From Brevundimonas sp. UBA4553 (GTDB lineage Bacteria > Pseudomonadota > Alphaproteobacteria > Caulobacterales > Caulobacteraceae), in the NCBI RefSeq assembly GCF_002387245.1, contig NZ_DGLD01000001.1:186001-250000 (forward strand): a stretch of 64,000 nucleotides of DNA, in the 5' to 3' direction. The translations under genes and the position numbers were made by a program. Below are positions 36,338 through 46,597 of the stretch, piece by piece; the stretch's first letter is position 1, and every line of letters starts with the position of its first letter. Under the pieces are notes generated by a model, which was given only the letters and a program-made list of their open reading frames with translations, had not been told where the DNA came from and ran no database searches.

Positions 36338-37351
36338 TCAAGGCTCGTCGGGGTTTGCGCCGCCGATGAAGGCGTCGTGAAGCGCCAGGACCCCTTCAAA
36401 GACGTGGTCGACGGTCAAGTCCTCGATGGGGGCGAACTGGCCGCGCGTCTCGTTGGAGGCGACCGTGCGGGTCTTTGCGCCCCACGGCCCGTAGAGCCAC
36501 CATTCGGTGGGCCCGAACAGGCCCAGCGTAGGCCGGCCGAGGGCCGCCGACACGTGCATCAGGCCGGAGTCGTTGCCGACAAACAGGGCCGCGCGATCAA
36601 TGGCGGCGGCCGAGCACAGGATGTCGCCCTTGCCCACGCAGTCGATGGCGCGGTCGCCGGCGGCTTGCAGAGCCGGCGTCGCGGGCGGACGGTCGCCCGG
36701 CCCGCCGACGGGCATGAAGCGCCAGCCGTCGAAGCGGGGCTCGGCCTTCAGCTTCTCGACCAGCTGGCCCCAGCGATCGGCGGGCCACGACTTGCCAGGC
36801 TGGTGGGCGATGGGCGCCAGGGCGACGATCGGCCCGGGTCCGGCGCCGCCCGCCAGTTGCGGATCGATAACGGCGGCGGCCTCGGCGCGGGCCTGATCAT
36901 CGAGCCAGATTTCCGGGTCCAGCGACGTCGCCGAACCCATCAGGCGCGACACCATCTCGACCTTGCGCAGGCCGGTTTCCCAGCGGCGATTATAGACGAT
37001 GCGGCGCCGGGCGGGGATCAGCCAGGCCAGGGCCGAACCGCGAATATCGACGATTAGATCCCACTTCGTCCCGCGCACCTGTTTCCACAGATCGACCCAG
37101 TGTCCGGCGGCCTTCTTCTTGTCGAGAACGATGACCCGCTCGACGTTTGGCGCCGAACGGAAGAAGGGGGCGGGCGGTCGGCCGCAGGCCACCGTGATCT
37201 GCACGCCCGGGAGCTGGCGCGCGATCTCGCGGATCACGCCCGACGAAATGACGCAGTCGCCGATCCGGTTCGAGGAGACGAAGAGGGCTTTGGGTGCGGT
37301 CAAGCGGGGCTCTCGCGGCCTGTGAACAATCGCCGTCTCTGCTAAAGCCAT
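36338..37351 (-). CDS. Glycosyltransferase family 9 (heptosyltransferase-like)
   Basis: A 337-residue GT-B protein of the ADP-heptose:LPS heptosyltransferase family. It shows SSNRIGDCVISSGVIREIARQLP at the start, VDIRGSALAWLIPA in the N-domain, LAPIAHQPGKSWPADRWGQL and FVGNDSGLMHVSAALGRPTLGLFGPTEWW in the sugar-nucleotide domain. It probably adds a heptose or related sugar to lipopolysaccharide core. ATG at 37351 leaves 31 bp to the divergent gene; a TTG at about 37303 is an alternative start. Confidence 0.85.
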   Translation of the reverse strand: MALAETAIVHRPREPRLTAPKALFVSSNRIGDCVISSGVIREIARQLPGVQITVACGRPPAPFFRSAPNVERVIVLDKKKAAGHWVDLWKQVRGTKWDLIVDIRGSALAWLIPARRRIVYNRRWETGLRKVEMVSRLMGSATSLDPEIWLDDQARAEAAAVIDPQLAGGAGPGPIVALAPIAHQPGKSWPADRWGQLVEKLKAEPRFDGWRFMPVGGPGDRPPATPALQAAGDRAIDCVGKGDILCSAAAIDRAALFVGNDSGLMHVSAALGRPTLGLFGPTEWWLYGPWGAKTRTVASNETRGQFAPIEDLTVDHVFEGVLALHDAFIGGANPDEP

Positions 37352-37382
37352 TCCGCCCCGAATGACAGTCCGAGGAGTTTCC

Positions 37383-38123
37383 ATGTCCGACATCCAATCG
37401 CTGAAGCGCCCCGACGCCGAGACCCTGGCCTTCAAGGCGGTCAGCGGCGACGGCCCGACCGTAGTCTGGATCGGCGGCTTCCGCTCGGACATGGAGGGGA
37501 CCAAGGCCCTGGCGCTGGAGACGGCGGCGCGCGAGCGTGGCTGGAACTATGTCCGCTACGACCACTTCGCCCACGGCCAGTCCTCCGGCGACTGGAAACA
37601 GGCCACCATAGGCCGCTGGCGCGAGGACGCCATCGCTCTGATCGACAGCCTCGACGGCCCCGTCATCCCGGTGGGGTCGTCGATGGGCGGCTGGGTCGCC
37701 CTGCTGGCGACGCTGGCGCGGCCCGAACGGATCAAGGGTCTGGTCCTCGTCAATCCGGCGCAGGACTTCACCGAAAAACTGATGTGGCCCGGTCTGGCTG
37801 ACCACGAGCGTCAAGCCATCCTGCGAGAAGGAGAGACGGTGATCACCGAGGAGGGGCTGGGATCCTACGTCCTGACCCGGCGCATGTTCGAAGAAGCGCG
37901 CGACTGGCTGCTGCTCGACGGCGTGATCGACATCAGCGCGCCAGTCCATGTGCTGCAAGGCCGGGCCGACGACGTGGTGCCATGGCGCCATCAGGTCGAA
38001 CTGGTCGAACGCCTGAAAGGCGGCGATGTGCGTCTGGACCTGATCGAGGGCGGCGACCACCGCCTGTCGGCGGCCGCCGATCTGGACCGTCTGGTCGAAG
38101 CGGTGGAGGCGATGCGGGGCTGA
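37383..38123 (+). CDS. Alpha/beta hydrolase (ABHD10/serine aminopeptidase-like)
   Basis: A 246-residue hydrolase. The nucleophile elbow is VGSSMGGWVAL (Ser at about 101), the acid Asp is in LQGRADDVVPW and the base His in EGGDHRLS. The glycine-rich WIGGFRSDMEGTKA segment near the start resembles the ABHD10 mitochondrial/bacterial thioesterase group, whose known activity is hydrolysis of acyl thioesters. GAGGAG lies 8 bp before the ATG. The stop faces hslU with a 31-bp gap. Confidence 0.85.
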   Translation: MSDIQSLKRPDAETLAFKAVSGDGPTVVWIGGFRSDMEGTKALALETAARERGWNYVRYDHFAHGQSSGDWKQATIGRWREDAIALIDSLDGPVIPVGSSMGGWVALLATLARPERIKGLVLVNPAQDFTEKLMWPGLADHERQAILREGETVITEEGLGSYVLTRRMFEEARDWLLLDGVIDISAPVHVLQGRADDVVPWRHQVELVERLKGGDVRLDLIEGGDHRLSAAADLDRLVEAVEAMRG

Positions 38124-38154
38124 CCCCGCACCGCCATCACAGCGGATCAGGCCA

Positions 38155-39455
<1,301 letters not shown>

Positions 39456-39456
<1 letters not shown>

Positions 39457-40010
39457 TACAGGCTTTCCACCGTGAGATTGCCGTTGGTGTAAACGCAGAT
39501 GTCGGCGGCGATCTTCATGGCCTTGCGGGCGATCTGCTCGGCGTCCAGTTCGGAGTTTTCGTCGATCAGGGCGCGGGCGGCGGCGAGGGCGTAGTTGCCT
39601 CCCGAGCCGACAGCGGCCACGCCGTATTCCGGCTCCAGCACGTCGCCGACGCCCGTGACCGTCAGGATGGTGTCCTTGTCGGCGACCAGCAGCATGGCTT
39701 CCAGGCGGCGCAGGTAGCGATCGGTGCGCCAGTCCTTGGCCAGCTCGACGCAGGCGCGCGCCAGCTGATCCGGATACTGTTCCAGCTTGGCTTCCAGCCG
39801 CTCGATCAGGGTCAGGGCGTCGGCGGTGGCCCCGGCGAAACCGGCCAGAACCTTGCCGCCGGCCAGGGTGCGCACCTTGCGCGCCGCGCCCTTGACGATG
39901 GTCGGTCCCATCGAGACCTGGCCGTCGCCGGCGATGACGGTGCGGCCGTTCTTGCGCACCGCCAGAATGGTGGTGCCGTGCCAGTCGGGGAAGCTTGAGG
40001 TCTGGGTCAT
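39456..40010 (-). CDS. hslV: ATP-dependent protease peptidase subunit HslV
   Basis: A 184-residue proteasome-like peptidase. The N-terminal propeptide [12 protein letters not shown] is removed so that T13 ([10 protein letters not shown]) becomes the catalytic nucleophile; GDGQVSMG and [14 protein letters not shown] are family marks. It forms a double hexamer capped by HslU. The order hslV-hslU with overlapping codons is standard. Confidence 0.98.
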
Positions 40011-40098
40011 GGCGGATCAGATGGCGAGGATTGACGACGCCTGCAAGACGCCGCCACGCCGCAGGCCCTGACGACGCTCGCGGTTTGTTAACCCTGGC

Positions 40099-40563
40099 GT
40101 GACAGGGAGCCATTCGTCATCAGTCGCGTCGCGTTCAGTTCGAGTCCCCGCCTTGCCCCTCCACCGCGCCATCTACGTCAGCGACGCCGTCGGCGACGCC
40201 GCCACCAGCCTGCTGGTTCTGGCCGAAATCCTCGGCGAGGCGGAGCGCAACAACCGGCGCGACGGCCGGACCGGGGCCATGATGCGCCACGACGGTCAGT
40301 TCCTTCAGGTCGTGGAGGGCCGCCGCTCGGACGTCGATCGACTTCTGGATCGCCTGCGCATCGACCCGCGGCATGAAAACATGCGCCTGCTGTCCGATCA
40401 GGCCGTGGCCGGCCGCCTATTTCCGGAATCGCTGATGATGCTGACGCAACTGACCCCGGATGCGGTGCGCCTGCTGAACGGCGCGAGGCTGGATCAGCTC
40501 GGCGCCGACCGCGCGGAGGCGCTTCTGGTTCAGGCCGCCGGCGCCCTGCCGCTTCCGGCCTGA
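40099..40563 (+). CDS. Short BLUF-domain blue-light sensor protein
   Basis: A 154-residue protein of which about 100 residues form a BLUF flavin-binding domain. The key residues are kept: Tyr26 (RAIYVS), Asn52 ([10 protein letters not shown]), Gln70 (GQFLQVVEG) and Met113. The Trp found in some BLUF proteins next to Met is Ser here (SLMML). No output domain follows beyond a 35-residue tail, so signalling would be by protein contact. GTG at 40099 is uncertain; a TTG at 40153 would begin right before the domain, and neither has a clear ribosome site. moeB follows after 32 bp. Confidence 0.85.
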   Translation: MTGSHSSSVASRSVRVPALPLHRAIYVSDAVGDAATSLLVLAEILGEAERNNRRDGRTGAMMRHDGQFLQVVEGRRSDVDRLLDRLRIDPRHENMRLLSDQAVAGRLFPESLMMLTQLTPDAVRLLNGARLDQLGADRAEALLVQAAGALPLPA

Positions 40564-40595
40564 CGCCGAGGGCCGACTGCGCTAGACAGACTGTC

Positions 40596-41372
40596 GTGAT
40601 CCAGTCTTCCGCCACGCCCGAACCCACCCGCTTCAGCGACGAAGAGGTCGACCGTTATGCGCGCCAACTGGTGCTGGCCGAGATCGGCGGGCCGGGCCAG
40701 CAGGCGTTGAAGCGCGCGCGCGTCCTGATCGTCGGCCTTGGCGGAGTCGGCGCGCCCGCCGCCCTCTATCTGGCCGCCGTGGGGGTCGGGACCCTGGGCC
40801 TGATCGACGACGACACGGTCGCCCTGTCGAATCTGCAGCGCCAGATCATTTTCGCCACGACCGACGTCGGCCGCTCCAAGGTGGAGAGCGGGCGCGACCG
40901 GCTCGCCGCGCTCAATCCCCACGCTGCGATCGAGACTTTTGCCCGGCGCCTGACGCCTGACAATGCAGGCGGGCTGATCGAGCGTTTCGATCTGGTGCTG
41001 GACGGGACAGACGATTTCGACACGCGCTTCGCTGTCAACGCGGCCTGTGTCGCTGCTGGCGTCCCGCTGGTGTCTGGCGCCCTGGGCCGCTGGAACGGCC
41101 AGGTCGGGGTCTTCGCCGGCCAGCCCTGCTATCAGTGTCTGGTGCCCGAATCCCCGCCCGACGCCGAGACCTGCGCCCGCGTCGGCGTGGTCGGCGCCCT
41201 GGCCGGCGTCGTCGGCGCCATGGCGGCGCTGGAAGCCGTCAAGATCATCACCGGCGCCGGCGCCCCCCTGACCGGACGTCTGATGCTCTACGACGGCCTG
41301 GCCGGAACCAGCCGCGTGGTGAAGGTGGCCGCCGATCCGGCCTGCCCGATCTGCGGATCAGCCCACCCCTAA
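40596..41372 (+). CDS. moeB: Molybdopterin-synthase adenylyltransferase (MoeB/ThiF family)
   Basis: A 258-residue E1-like enzyme. RYARQLVLAEIGGPGQQALK opens the domain, VLIVGLGGVGAPAALYLAAVG is the ATP loop, DDDTVALSNLQRQIIF and DGTDDFDTRFAVN follow, and the zinc pairs are CYQC and CPIC. It activates the C-terminal glycine of MoaD or a ThiS-like protein. GTG start at 40596. Its stop overlaps that of the convergent dehydrogenase gene by 3 bp. The exact partner is not in the window. Confidence 0.85.
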   Translation: MIQSSATPEPTRFSDEEVDRYARQLVLAEIGGPGQQALKRARVLIVGLGGVGAPAALYLAAVGVGTLGLIDDDTVALSNLQRQIIFATTDVGRSKVESGRDRLAALNPHAAIETFARRLTPDNAGGLIERFDLVLDGTDDFDTRFAVNAACVAAGVPLVSGALGRWNGQVGVFAGQPCYQCLVPESPPDAETCARVGVVGALAGVVGAMAALEAVKIITGAGAPLTGRLMLYDGLAGTSRVVKVAADPACPICGSAHP

Positions 41373-42355
41373 AGCATGGCCGGGATGACCCGGTCGGCCG
41401 GGCGGTGCCCGTTCTGATAGGTCATGATGTTGGCGATGACGCGATCGCCCATGTCCTGGCGCGCCTCGATGGTGGCGGAGCCGAGATGGGGCAAGAGGAC
41501 GACGTTGGCGCGACCCATCAGGCCCGGATGCACCGCCGGTTCGTGCTCGAACACGTCCAAACCCACGCCGAACAGGGCGCGCCGGTCCAGAGCCTCGACC
41601 AGAGCCGCCTCATCGATCAGTTCGCCGCGCGCCGTATTCACGAGAATGGCGTGGGGCTGGAGTCGGGCGATGCGTTCAGCCGACAGGATGTGATGCGTGT
41701 CCTTGGTCGCCGGGCAATTCAGCGAGATGACGTCCATCCGCGCCAGCATCTGATCCAGATCGTCCCACCAAGTCGCGCCCAGCTCCTCGGCGATCATGTC
41801 CGAGACGGGTTTGCGATTGTGATAGTGGACCTGCATCCCGAACGCCTTGGCGCGGCGCGCCAGGGCCTGACCGATGCGCCCCATGCCGACGATGCCCAGA
41901 CGCTTGCCCCACAGCTTGCGGCCGCACATCCAGGTCGGGCTCCAGCCCTCGAACTGGCCCGCCGCCACGACATTGGCGCCCTCGACGATGCGGCGGCTGA
42001 CGGCCATGATCAGGCTCATGGTCAGGTCGGCGGTGTCTTCGGTCAGGACGCCCGGGGTATTGGTGACGATGACGCCCCGTCCCACGGCGGCGTCGATGTC
42101 GATATGATCCACGCCCGCGCCGAAATTGGCGATCATCTTCAACTGCTCGCCCGCGCCCGCGATCAGGTCCGCGTCGAGATGGTCAGTGATGGTCGGGATC
42201 AGAACCTCGGCGCGTTGCAGGGCGGCGGCCAAGTCATCACGTGACATGGGCCGATCCGTCAGGTTCAGCTCGGCGTCGAACAGTTCGCGCAGGCGCGTTT
42301 CCACCGTGTCGGGCAGGCGTCTGGTTAATACGACCTTAAGCTTGCGAGCGGACAT
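41369..42355 (-). CDS. D-2-hydroxyacid dehydrogenase (D-glycerate dehydrogenase-like)
   Basis: A 328-residue NAD(P)-dependent dehydrogenase. The nucleotide loop is GIVGMGRIGQALARRAKAFG; catalytic Arg is in NTARGELIDEAAL, Glu in GLDVFEHEPAVHP, and His in LLPHLGSAT. It probably reduces hydroxypyruvate or glyoxylate. ATG at 42355. Codons 6-11 contain a complete CtrA-type box and unusual GTA-TTA codons, apparently kept for regulation of the divergent gene. The convergent overlap with moeB is described there. Confidence 0.9.
   Translation of the reverse strand: MSARKLKVVLTRRLPDTVETRLRELFDAELNLTDRPMSRDDLAAALQRAEVLIPTITDHLDADLIAGAGEQLKMIANFGAGVDHIDIDAAVGRGVIVTNTPGVLTEDTADLTMSLIMAVSRRIVEGANVVAAGQFEGWSPTWMCGRKLWGKRLGIVGMGRIGQALARRAKAFGMQVHYHNRKPVSDMIAEELGATWWDDLDQMLARMDVISLNCPATKDTHHILSAERIARLQPHAILVNTARGELIDEAALVEALDRRALFGVGLDVFEHEPAVHPGLMGRANVVLLPHLGSATIEARQDMGDRVIANIMTYQNGHRPADRVIPAML
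42325..42339 (-). promoter_or_regulatory. Full CtrA-type binding site
   Basis: On the minus strand this reads TTAA-GGTCGTA-TTAAC, the canonical TTAA-N7-TTAAC box for the cell-cycle regulator CtrA in Caulobacter. It is the only full match I found in the window. It lies within the dehydrogenase gene near its start and about 70-84 bp upstream of the SH3-protein start at 42409, a distance suited to control of either gene. Confidence 0.7.
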
Positions 42356-42408
42356 AGGAAGCCTGGGTTTCGGCGGGCGGAAGCACCCGTGCGGGACGTG
42401 TCGATCCG

Positions 42409-42978
42409 GTGTCTAGCAAAGCTGTGGTCAGGTTCAAAAAGTTCCGGCGTATCGCCGTCATCGCCGTCGTTCTGGGATCGGGCGTCTTCGCGGGCGCCAG
42501 CGCGCGCATGCCTGACGGGCGGCCGACCCCGACCGGACTGGAAGTGCCGCGTTGGGTCACGCTGAAATCCTCGCAGGTGCGGGCGCGCCGGGGACCCGGC
42601 CTCGACTACCAGATCCTGTGGGAATACCGCGCCGCCGGTCTGCCGGTGCAGGTGATCGCCGAGACCCGGGAATGGCGGAAGATCTGCGACCCGGACGGGT
42701 CAGTCGCCTGGATCCACCGCACCGTGGCCTCCGGCCGCCGCAGCGTCTTCAACCGCTCGGCCGAAGAGATCATGATCCATTCCGGTCGCTCCGCCACCTC
42801 GTCGGTGCGGGCGCGCCTGTCGCCGCGCTCCATCGTCTCGCTGGACGAGTGTGAAGAAGGCTGGTGCCGGGTCCGCGCCCGCAAGATCAGGGGCTGGGTG
42901 CCCGAACGCGCGGTGTTCGGCACCCAGGAGCGCGCCCTGTGCAACGCCGCCCGACCCGCCGGCGCCGGTCGCAGCTAG
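42409..42978 (+). CDS. SH3-like domain exported protein
   Basis: A 189-residue protein with an N-terminal signal or anchor helix (FRRIAVIAVVLGSGVFAGASA). Two bacterial SH3-like repeats follow (SSQVRARRGPGLDYQILWEY with VAWIHRTV; then SSVRARLSPRSIVSLDECEEGWCRVRARKIRGWV). Such domains bind cell-wall or surface structures. GTG at 42409 is the best start but lacks a clear ribosome site. A CtrA-type box lies upstream, suggesting cell-cycle control of an envelope component. Confidence 0.85.
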   Translation: MSSKAVVRFKKFRRIAVIAVVLGSGVFAGASARMPDGRPTPTGLEVPRWVTLKSSQVRARRGPGLDYQILWEYRAAGLPVQVIAETREWRKICDPDGSVAWIHRTVASGRRSVFNRSAEEIMIHSGRSATSSVRARLSPRSIVSLDECEEGWCRVRARKIRGWVPERAVFGTQERALCNAARPAGAGRS

Positions 42979-43046
42979 GTGTCACAACAGTTGAGCGGGC
43001 GCGCAGGGTCGTGTAACCCGCCCGCAACACTTCCGGAGCGTCACCC

Positions 43047-43586
43047 TTGAGCCAGTCCCAATATCCGTCGTCGTTCGATCACGAAGGCCTGCTGGCCTCG
43101 GGCCGCGGCGAGCTGTTCGGTCCGGGCAACGCCCAGCTGCCGGCCCCGCCGATGCTGATGTTCGATCGCATCAAGACCATCACCTCGGACGGCGGCGACT
43201 ACGGCAAGGGCTATGTCGAGGCGGAGCTCGACATCAATCCGGATCTCTGGTTCTTCCAGTGCCACTTCATCGGCGATCCGGTCATGCCGGGCTGCCTGGG
43301 CCTGGACGCCATGTGGCAGCTGGTCGGCTTCTACCTCGGCTGGATCGGCGGCCCCGGCAAGGGCCGCGCGCTCGGCGTCGGCGAGGTCAAGTTCACCGGT
43401 CAGGTGACCCCGGACGTCAAGAAGGTGGTCTACAAGGTCCACCTGAAGCGCGTCATCAACCGCAAGCTGGTCATGGGCATCGCCGACGGCGTGCTCGAAG
43501 CCGACGGCGAGGTCATCTACACCTGCGCCGACATGCGCGTCGGCCTGTTCGGCGGCGCGGCCACGGTGGCGTCCGCGGACGCCTGA
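43047..43586 (+). CDS. fabA: 3-hydroxyacyl-[ACP] dehydratase/isomerase FabA
   Basis: A 179-residue hot-dog-fold enzyme. The active-site His is in [20 protein letters not shown] (with Asp of the GLDAMWQ helix), the FabA signature. It makes and isomerises the 10-carbon enoyl intermediate, so it commits chains to unsaturation. TTG start at 43047 with CCGGAG before it. fabB follows after 60 bp, forming the usual unsaturated fatty-acid pair. Confidence 0.97.
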   Translation: MSQSQYPSSFDHEGLLASGRGELFGPGNAQLPAPPMLMFDRIKTITSDGGDYGKGYVEAELDINPDLWFFQCHFIGDPVMPGCLGLDAMWQLVGFYLGWIGGPGKGRALGVGEVKFTGQVTPDVKKVVYKVHLKRVINRKLVMGIADGVLEADGEVIYTCADMRVGLFGGAATVASADA

Positions 43587-43646
43587 CCCCATCTAACGCA
43601 GACCGCGGTCAACGCGGCGCCTGAAGACTGAATGATAGGAAACACC

Positions 43647-44876
43647 ATGCGGCGTGTCGTCGTCACCGGATTGGGCATCGTCTCCTCCATCGGCACCGGC
43701 CAGGACGAGGTTGCGGCCTCCCTGCGCGAGGCCAAGTCGGGCGTCCAGCACGCCGCCGACCATGCCAAGTACGGCTTCCGCTCGCAGGTCTGGGCGCCGC
43801 CGGCGCTCGGCGTGACGGCCGAAGACTGGGCGCCGCTGGTGGACCGCCGCGCCGCCCGCTTCCTGGCCAACGGCACGGCCTGGGCGCATATCGCCTTTGA
43901 GGAGGCTCTGAAAGACAGCGGCCTGACCGCCGAAGAGATCAAGGACGAGCGCATCGGCCTGATCGTCGGCGAGGGCGGTCCCTCGACCCAGGTGATCCTG
44001 CAGGCGGCCCAGACCACCGTGGAAAAGGGCTCGCCCAAGCGCGTCGGCCCCTTCGCCGTGCCCAAGGCCATGGCCAGCGGCCCCTCGGCCGTTCTGGCCA
44101 CCTGGTTCGAGCTGAAGGGCATCAACTATTCGATCAGCTCGGCCTGCGCGACCTCGGCCCACTGCATCGGCGCGGCGGCCGAGCAGATCGCCTGGGGCAA
44201 GCAGGACGTGGTCTTCGCCGGCGGCTGCGAGGACATCGACTGGTCGATGTCGAACATGTTCGACGCCATGGGCGCCATGTCCTCCAACTTCAACGAGACG
44301 CCTTCGGTCGCTTCGCGCGCCTATGACAAGGACCGCGACGGTTTCGTCATCGCCGGCGGCGCCGGCATCGTGGTGCTGGAAGAATACGAACGCGCCGTGG
44401 CGCGCGGCGCGACCATCTACGCTGAAGTCACCGGCTACGCCGCCAACTCGGACGGCTACGACATGGTGGCCCCCTCGGGCGAGGGCGCCGAGCGCTGCAT
44501 GAAGCTGGCGCTGAAGATGGCGGGCGATCCCAAGATCGACTACCTGAACCCGCACGGCACCTCGACGCCGGTCGGCGACGCCAAGGAGATGGGCGCGGTG
44601 CGCAACGTCTTCGGCGACGCCATGCCGATGATCTCCTCGACCAAGTCGCTGACGGGCCACTCGCTCGGCGCGGCCGGCGCGCAGGAAGCTATCTACTGCC
44701 TGCTGATGATGAAGCACGGCTTCGCCGCCGAGAGCGCCCATATCGAGAACCTCGACCCCGAGTTCGAAGGCATGCCGATTCTGCGCGAACGCCATGACGG
44801 CGAGCTGAAGCACGTCATGTCCAACAGCTTCGGATTCGGCGGCACCAACGGCACCCTGATCCTGTCCAAGGTCTGA
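43647..44876 (+). CDS. fabB: 3-oxoacyl-[ACP] synthase I FabB
   Basis: A 409-residue condensing enzyme. Active-site Cys is in [14 protein letters not shown], first His in [11 protein letters not shown], second His in [12 protein letters not shown], and the end has [14 protein letters not shown]. It elongates the cis-unsaturated intermediate made by FabA. ATG at 43647 is preceded by ATAGGA and opens [10 protein letters not shown]; a start five codons earlier is weaker. No fabI follows, although that order is common in relatives. Confidence 0.97.
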   Translation: MRRVVVTGLGIVSSIGTGQDEVAASLREAKSGVQHAADHAKYGFRSQVWAPPALGVTAEDWAPLVDRRAARFLANGTAWAHIAFEEALKDSGLTAEEIKDERIGLIVGEGGPSTQVILQAAQTTVEKGSPKRVGPFAVPKAMASGPSAVLATWFELKGINYSISSACATSAHCIGAAAEQIAWGKQDVVFAGGCEDIDWSMSNMFDAMGAMSSNFNETPSVASRAYDKDRDGFVIAGGAGIVVLEEYERAVARGATIYAEVTGYAANSDGYDMVAPSGEGAERCMKLALKMAGDPKIDYLNPHGTSTPVGDAKEMGAVRNVFGDAMPMISSTKSLTGHSLGAAGAQEAIYCLLMMKHGFAAESAHIENLDPEFEGMPILRERHDGELKHVMSNSFGFGGTNGTLILSKV

Positions 44877-45073
44877 CGCCGCCGCGGCGTCGGAAAAACG
44901 CCTCGGACACGAAAAGAACGCCATTCGGCCCTTCGCCCGCCCGGAACGGCGATCAGAAAGGCATCATCGGCCTGTCGGAGTTCGGAAAAGTCCCGGATCC
45001 TGAACAGCCCCCCCAGCCCCCCAGGATTTTTCCGCTTAAGGGCTTCGACGGGCCGATGCTTCCTCCAAGCGAG

Positions 45074-45119
45074 ACGCCCGCGAACGCCCTCCTCCCCCTC
45101 CTGGCGACGCGGGCGTTTT
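45074..45119. terminator. Hairpin between fabB and the HtrA protease gene
   Basis: ACGCCCGCG (45074-45082) and CGCGGGCGT (45108-45116) are perfect 9-bp complements, followed by TTT on the plus strand. The loop of 25 nt is long and C/T-rich. It lies between convergent genes; the rest of the 268-bp gap from 44877 shows no gene, only a short stem at the fabB stop (44875-44891). Confidence 0.6.
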
Positions 45120-45144
45120 GCTGTCTGGGGACCCGGTGCGACCG

Positions 45145-46476
45145 TTAAGCTGGCAGGCTGACCGTCGTCCGTTCGCCGTCGCGCAGCACAGTCAACTCCA
45201 CCGCGCCGCCATCCTGCAGCGTCCGCGCCAAGGCGGCCATGTCGGCGATGCTGACGCCGCCTGCCGACACCACCACGTCGCCGGCTTGGACCCCCGCCGC
45301 CGCCGCAGTCGAACCGCCCTCGACCACGGTGATCTGGGCGCCGGCGCCGTCGCCGCTGTTCCGGAACGTCAGGTCGCGCGCCATGGCCGCGCTGCGCCCC
45401 ATCCGCACGGCCGGAAGATCGGCGGACTGGACGGTCAGGTTGGCTGTCGCCTCGCGTCCGTCGCGCAGATAGACCACGGGCAGGGTGGCGCCAGGCCGGG
45501 CGATGCCGACCGTCGCCTGGACCGAGCCGGCGTTGGAGACCGGGCGGTTCTGGATGCGGGTGATGACGTCGCCCGGACGCAGACCGGCCTGCTCGGCCGA
45601 CGAGCCGGGCGCAGCGTCATAGACCACAGCGCCGCGCACCAGGTTCAGACCCATCTCGCGCGCGCGTTCAGCCGTCAGCGAGCCCAGGGCCACGCCGATC
45701 TGGCCGCGCTTGACCTCGCCGGTGGCGCGCAACTGATCGACCACGAACATCATGATCCGGGTCGGAACGGCGAAGGCGATGCCGTCGTTGCCGCCGCCCA
45801 TGCTGCCCGACAGGATCGCCGTGTTGATGCCGATCAGCCGTCCGCGGCTGTCCAGAAGCGGCCCGCCCGAATTGCCCGAATTCACCGCTGCGTCGGTCTG
45901 GATATAGTCCTCGATGGCGTCGCCCATGCCGGAGCGGTTCAGGCCCGAGATGACCCCCATGGTCAGGGTCTGGTCCAGACCCAGCGGATAACCCACGGCG
46001 AAGGCCAGGTCGCCGGTGCGCAGAGTGTCGGAATCCACCGTCTGAACCTGCGACAGGCCCGTCGCCTCGATCTTCAGCACCGCGATGTCCGTCGCCTTGT
46101 CGGCGCCGATCAGGACCGCGTCGAACAACCGTCCGTCGATCATGTCGACAGTGAATTTCTGGCCGTTTTCGATGACATGGTTGTTGGTGACGATGATGCC
46201 GTTGGCGGCGTCGATGATGACACCGGAGCCGCCCTGCGCCGGTTTGGGATCGTCTTCGGAACTGGGGCCCCGCGACTGCCCCAGGGTGGTCACCTGAACC
46301 ACTGCCGGCAGGCTTTCCTCCAACCCCGCCGCGAAGGTGAAGACGCCGCGTCGCGCATCATAGGGCAGGCCGGTCGGCGCGCTCTGCGGGACCGTCGCCG
46401 CCTCGGCCGCCTGATACAGAGGCGCCGCCGTCATCAGAACCGCGACAGCGGCGCAAGCGAACAGGCGATTATGCAT
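45145..46476 (-). CDS. DegP/HtrA-type periplasmic serine protease with two PDZ domains
   Basis: A 443-residue protease with a signal peptide (cut near residue 27). The catalytic triad is H100 (VTNNHV), D130 (KATDIAV) and S203 (NSGNSGGPL). PDZ1 (about 265-350; QIGVALGSLTAERAREMGL, AGLRPGDVITRI) and PDZ2 (about 365-443; AAAAGVQAGDVVVSAGG) follow. It degrades or holds misfolded envelope proteins. ATG at 46476 has GGGAAG upstream; an in-frame start 63 codons earlier would hide the signal peptide. Confidence 0.92.
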   Translation of the reverse strand: MHNRLFACAAVAVLMTAAPLYQAAEAATVPQSAPTGLPYDARRGVFTFAAGLEESLPAVVQVTTLGQSRGPSSEDDPKPAQGGSGVIIDAANGIIVTNNHVIENGQKFTVDMIDGRLFDAVLIGADKATDIAVLKIEATGLSQVQTVDSDTLRTGDLAFAVGYPLGLDQTLTMGVISGLNRSGMGDAIEDYIQTDAAVNSGNSGGPLLDSRGRLIGINTAILSGSMGGGNDGIAFAVPTRIMMFVVDQLRATGEVKRGQIGVALGSLTAERAREMGLNLVRGAVVYDAAPGSSAEQAGLRPGDVITRIQNRPVSNAGSVQATVGIARPGATLPVVYLRDGREATANLTVQSADLPAVRMGRSAAMARDLTFRNSGDGAGAQITVVEGGSTAAAAGVQAGDVVVSAGGVSIADMAALARTLQDGGAVELTVLRDGERTTVSLPA

Positions 46477-46597
46477 ATTCCATCTTCCCTTGGCTGGCGC
46501 CCAGCCTAGCTTGAGTGAACGCCCCTGACGATGGCCGATTGAACCAATCTCGTCTCGCACGCGTATCCGTCCTGATCTGGATCCTGGAGGAACGCGT

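Noticed and set aside
40081..40095. GTTAACC as a CtrA half site upstream of the BLUF gene
   Set aside because: Only one TTAA half is present with no partner 7 bp away; half sites are frequent.
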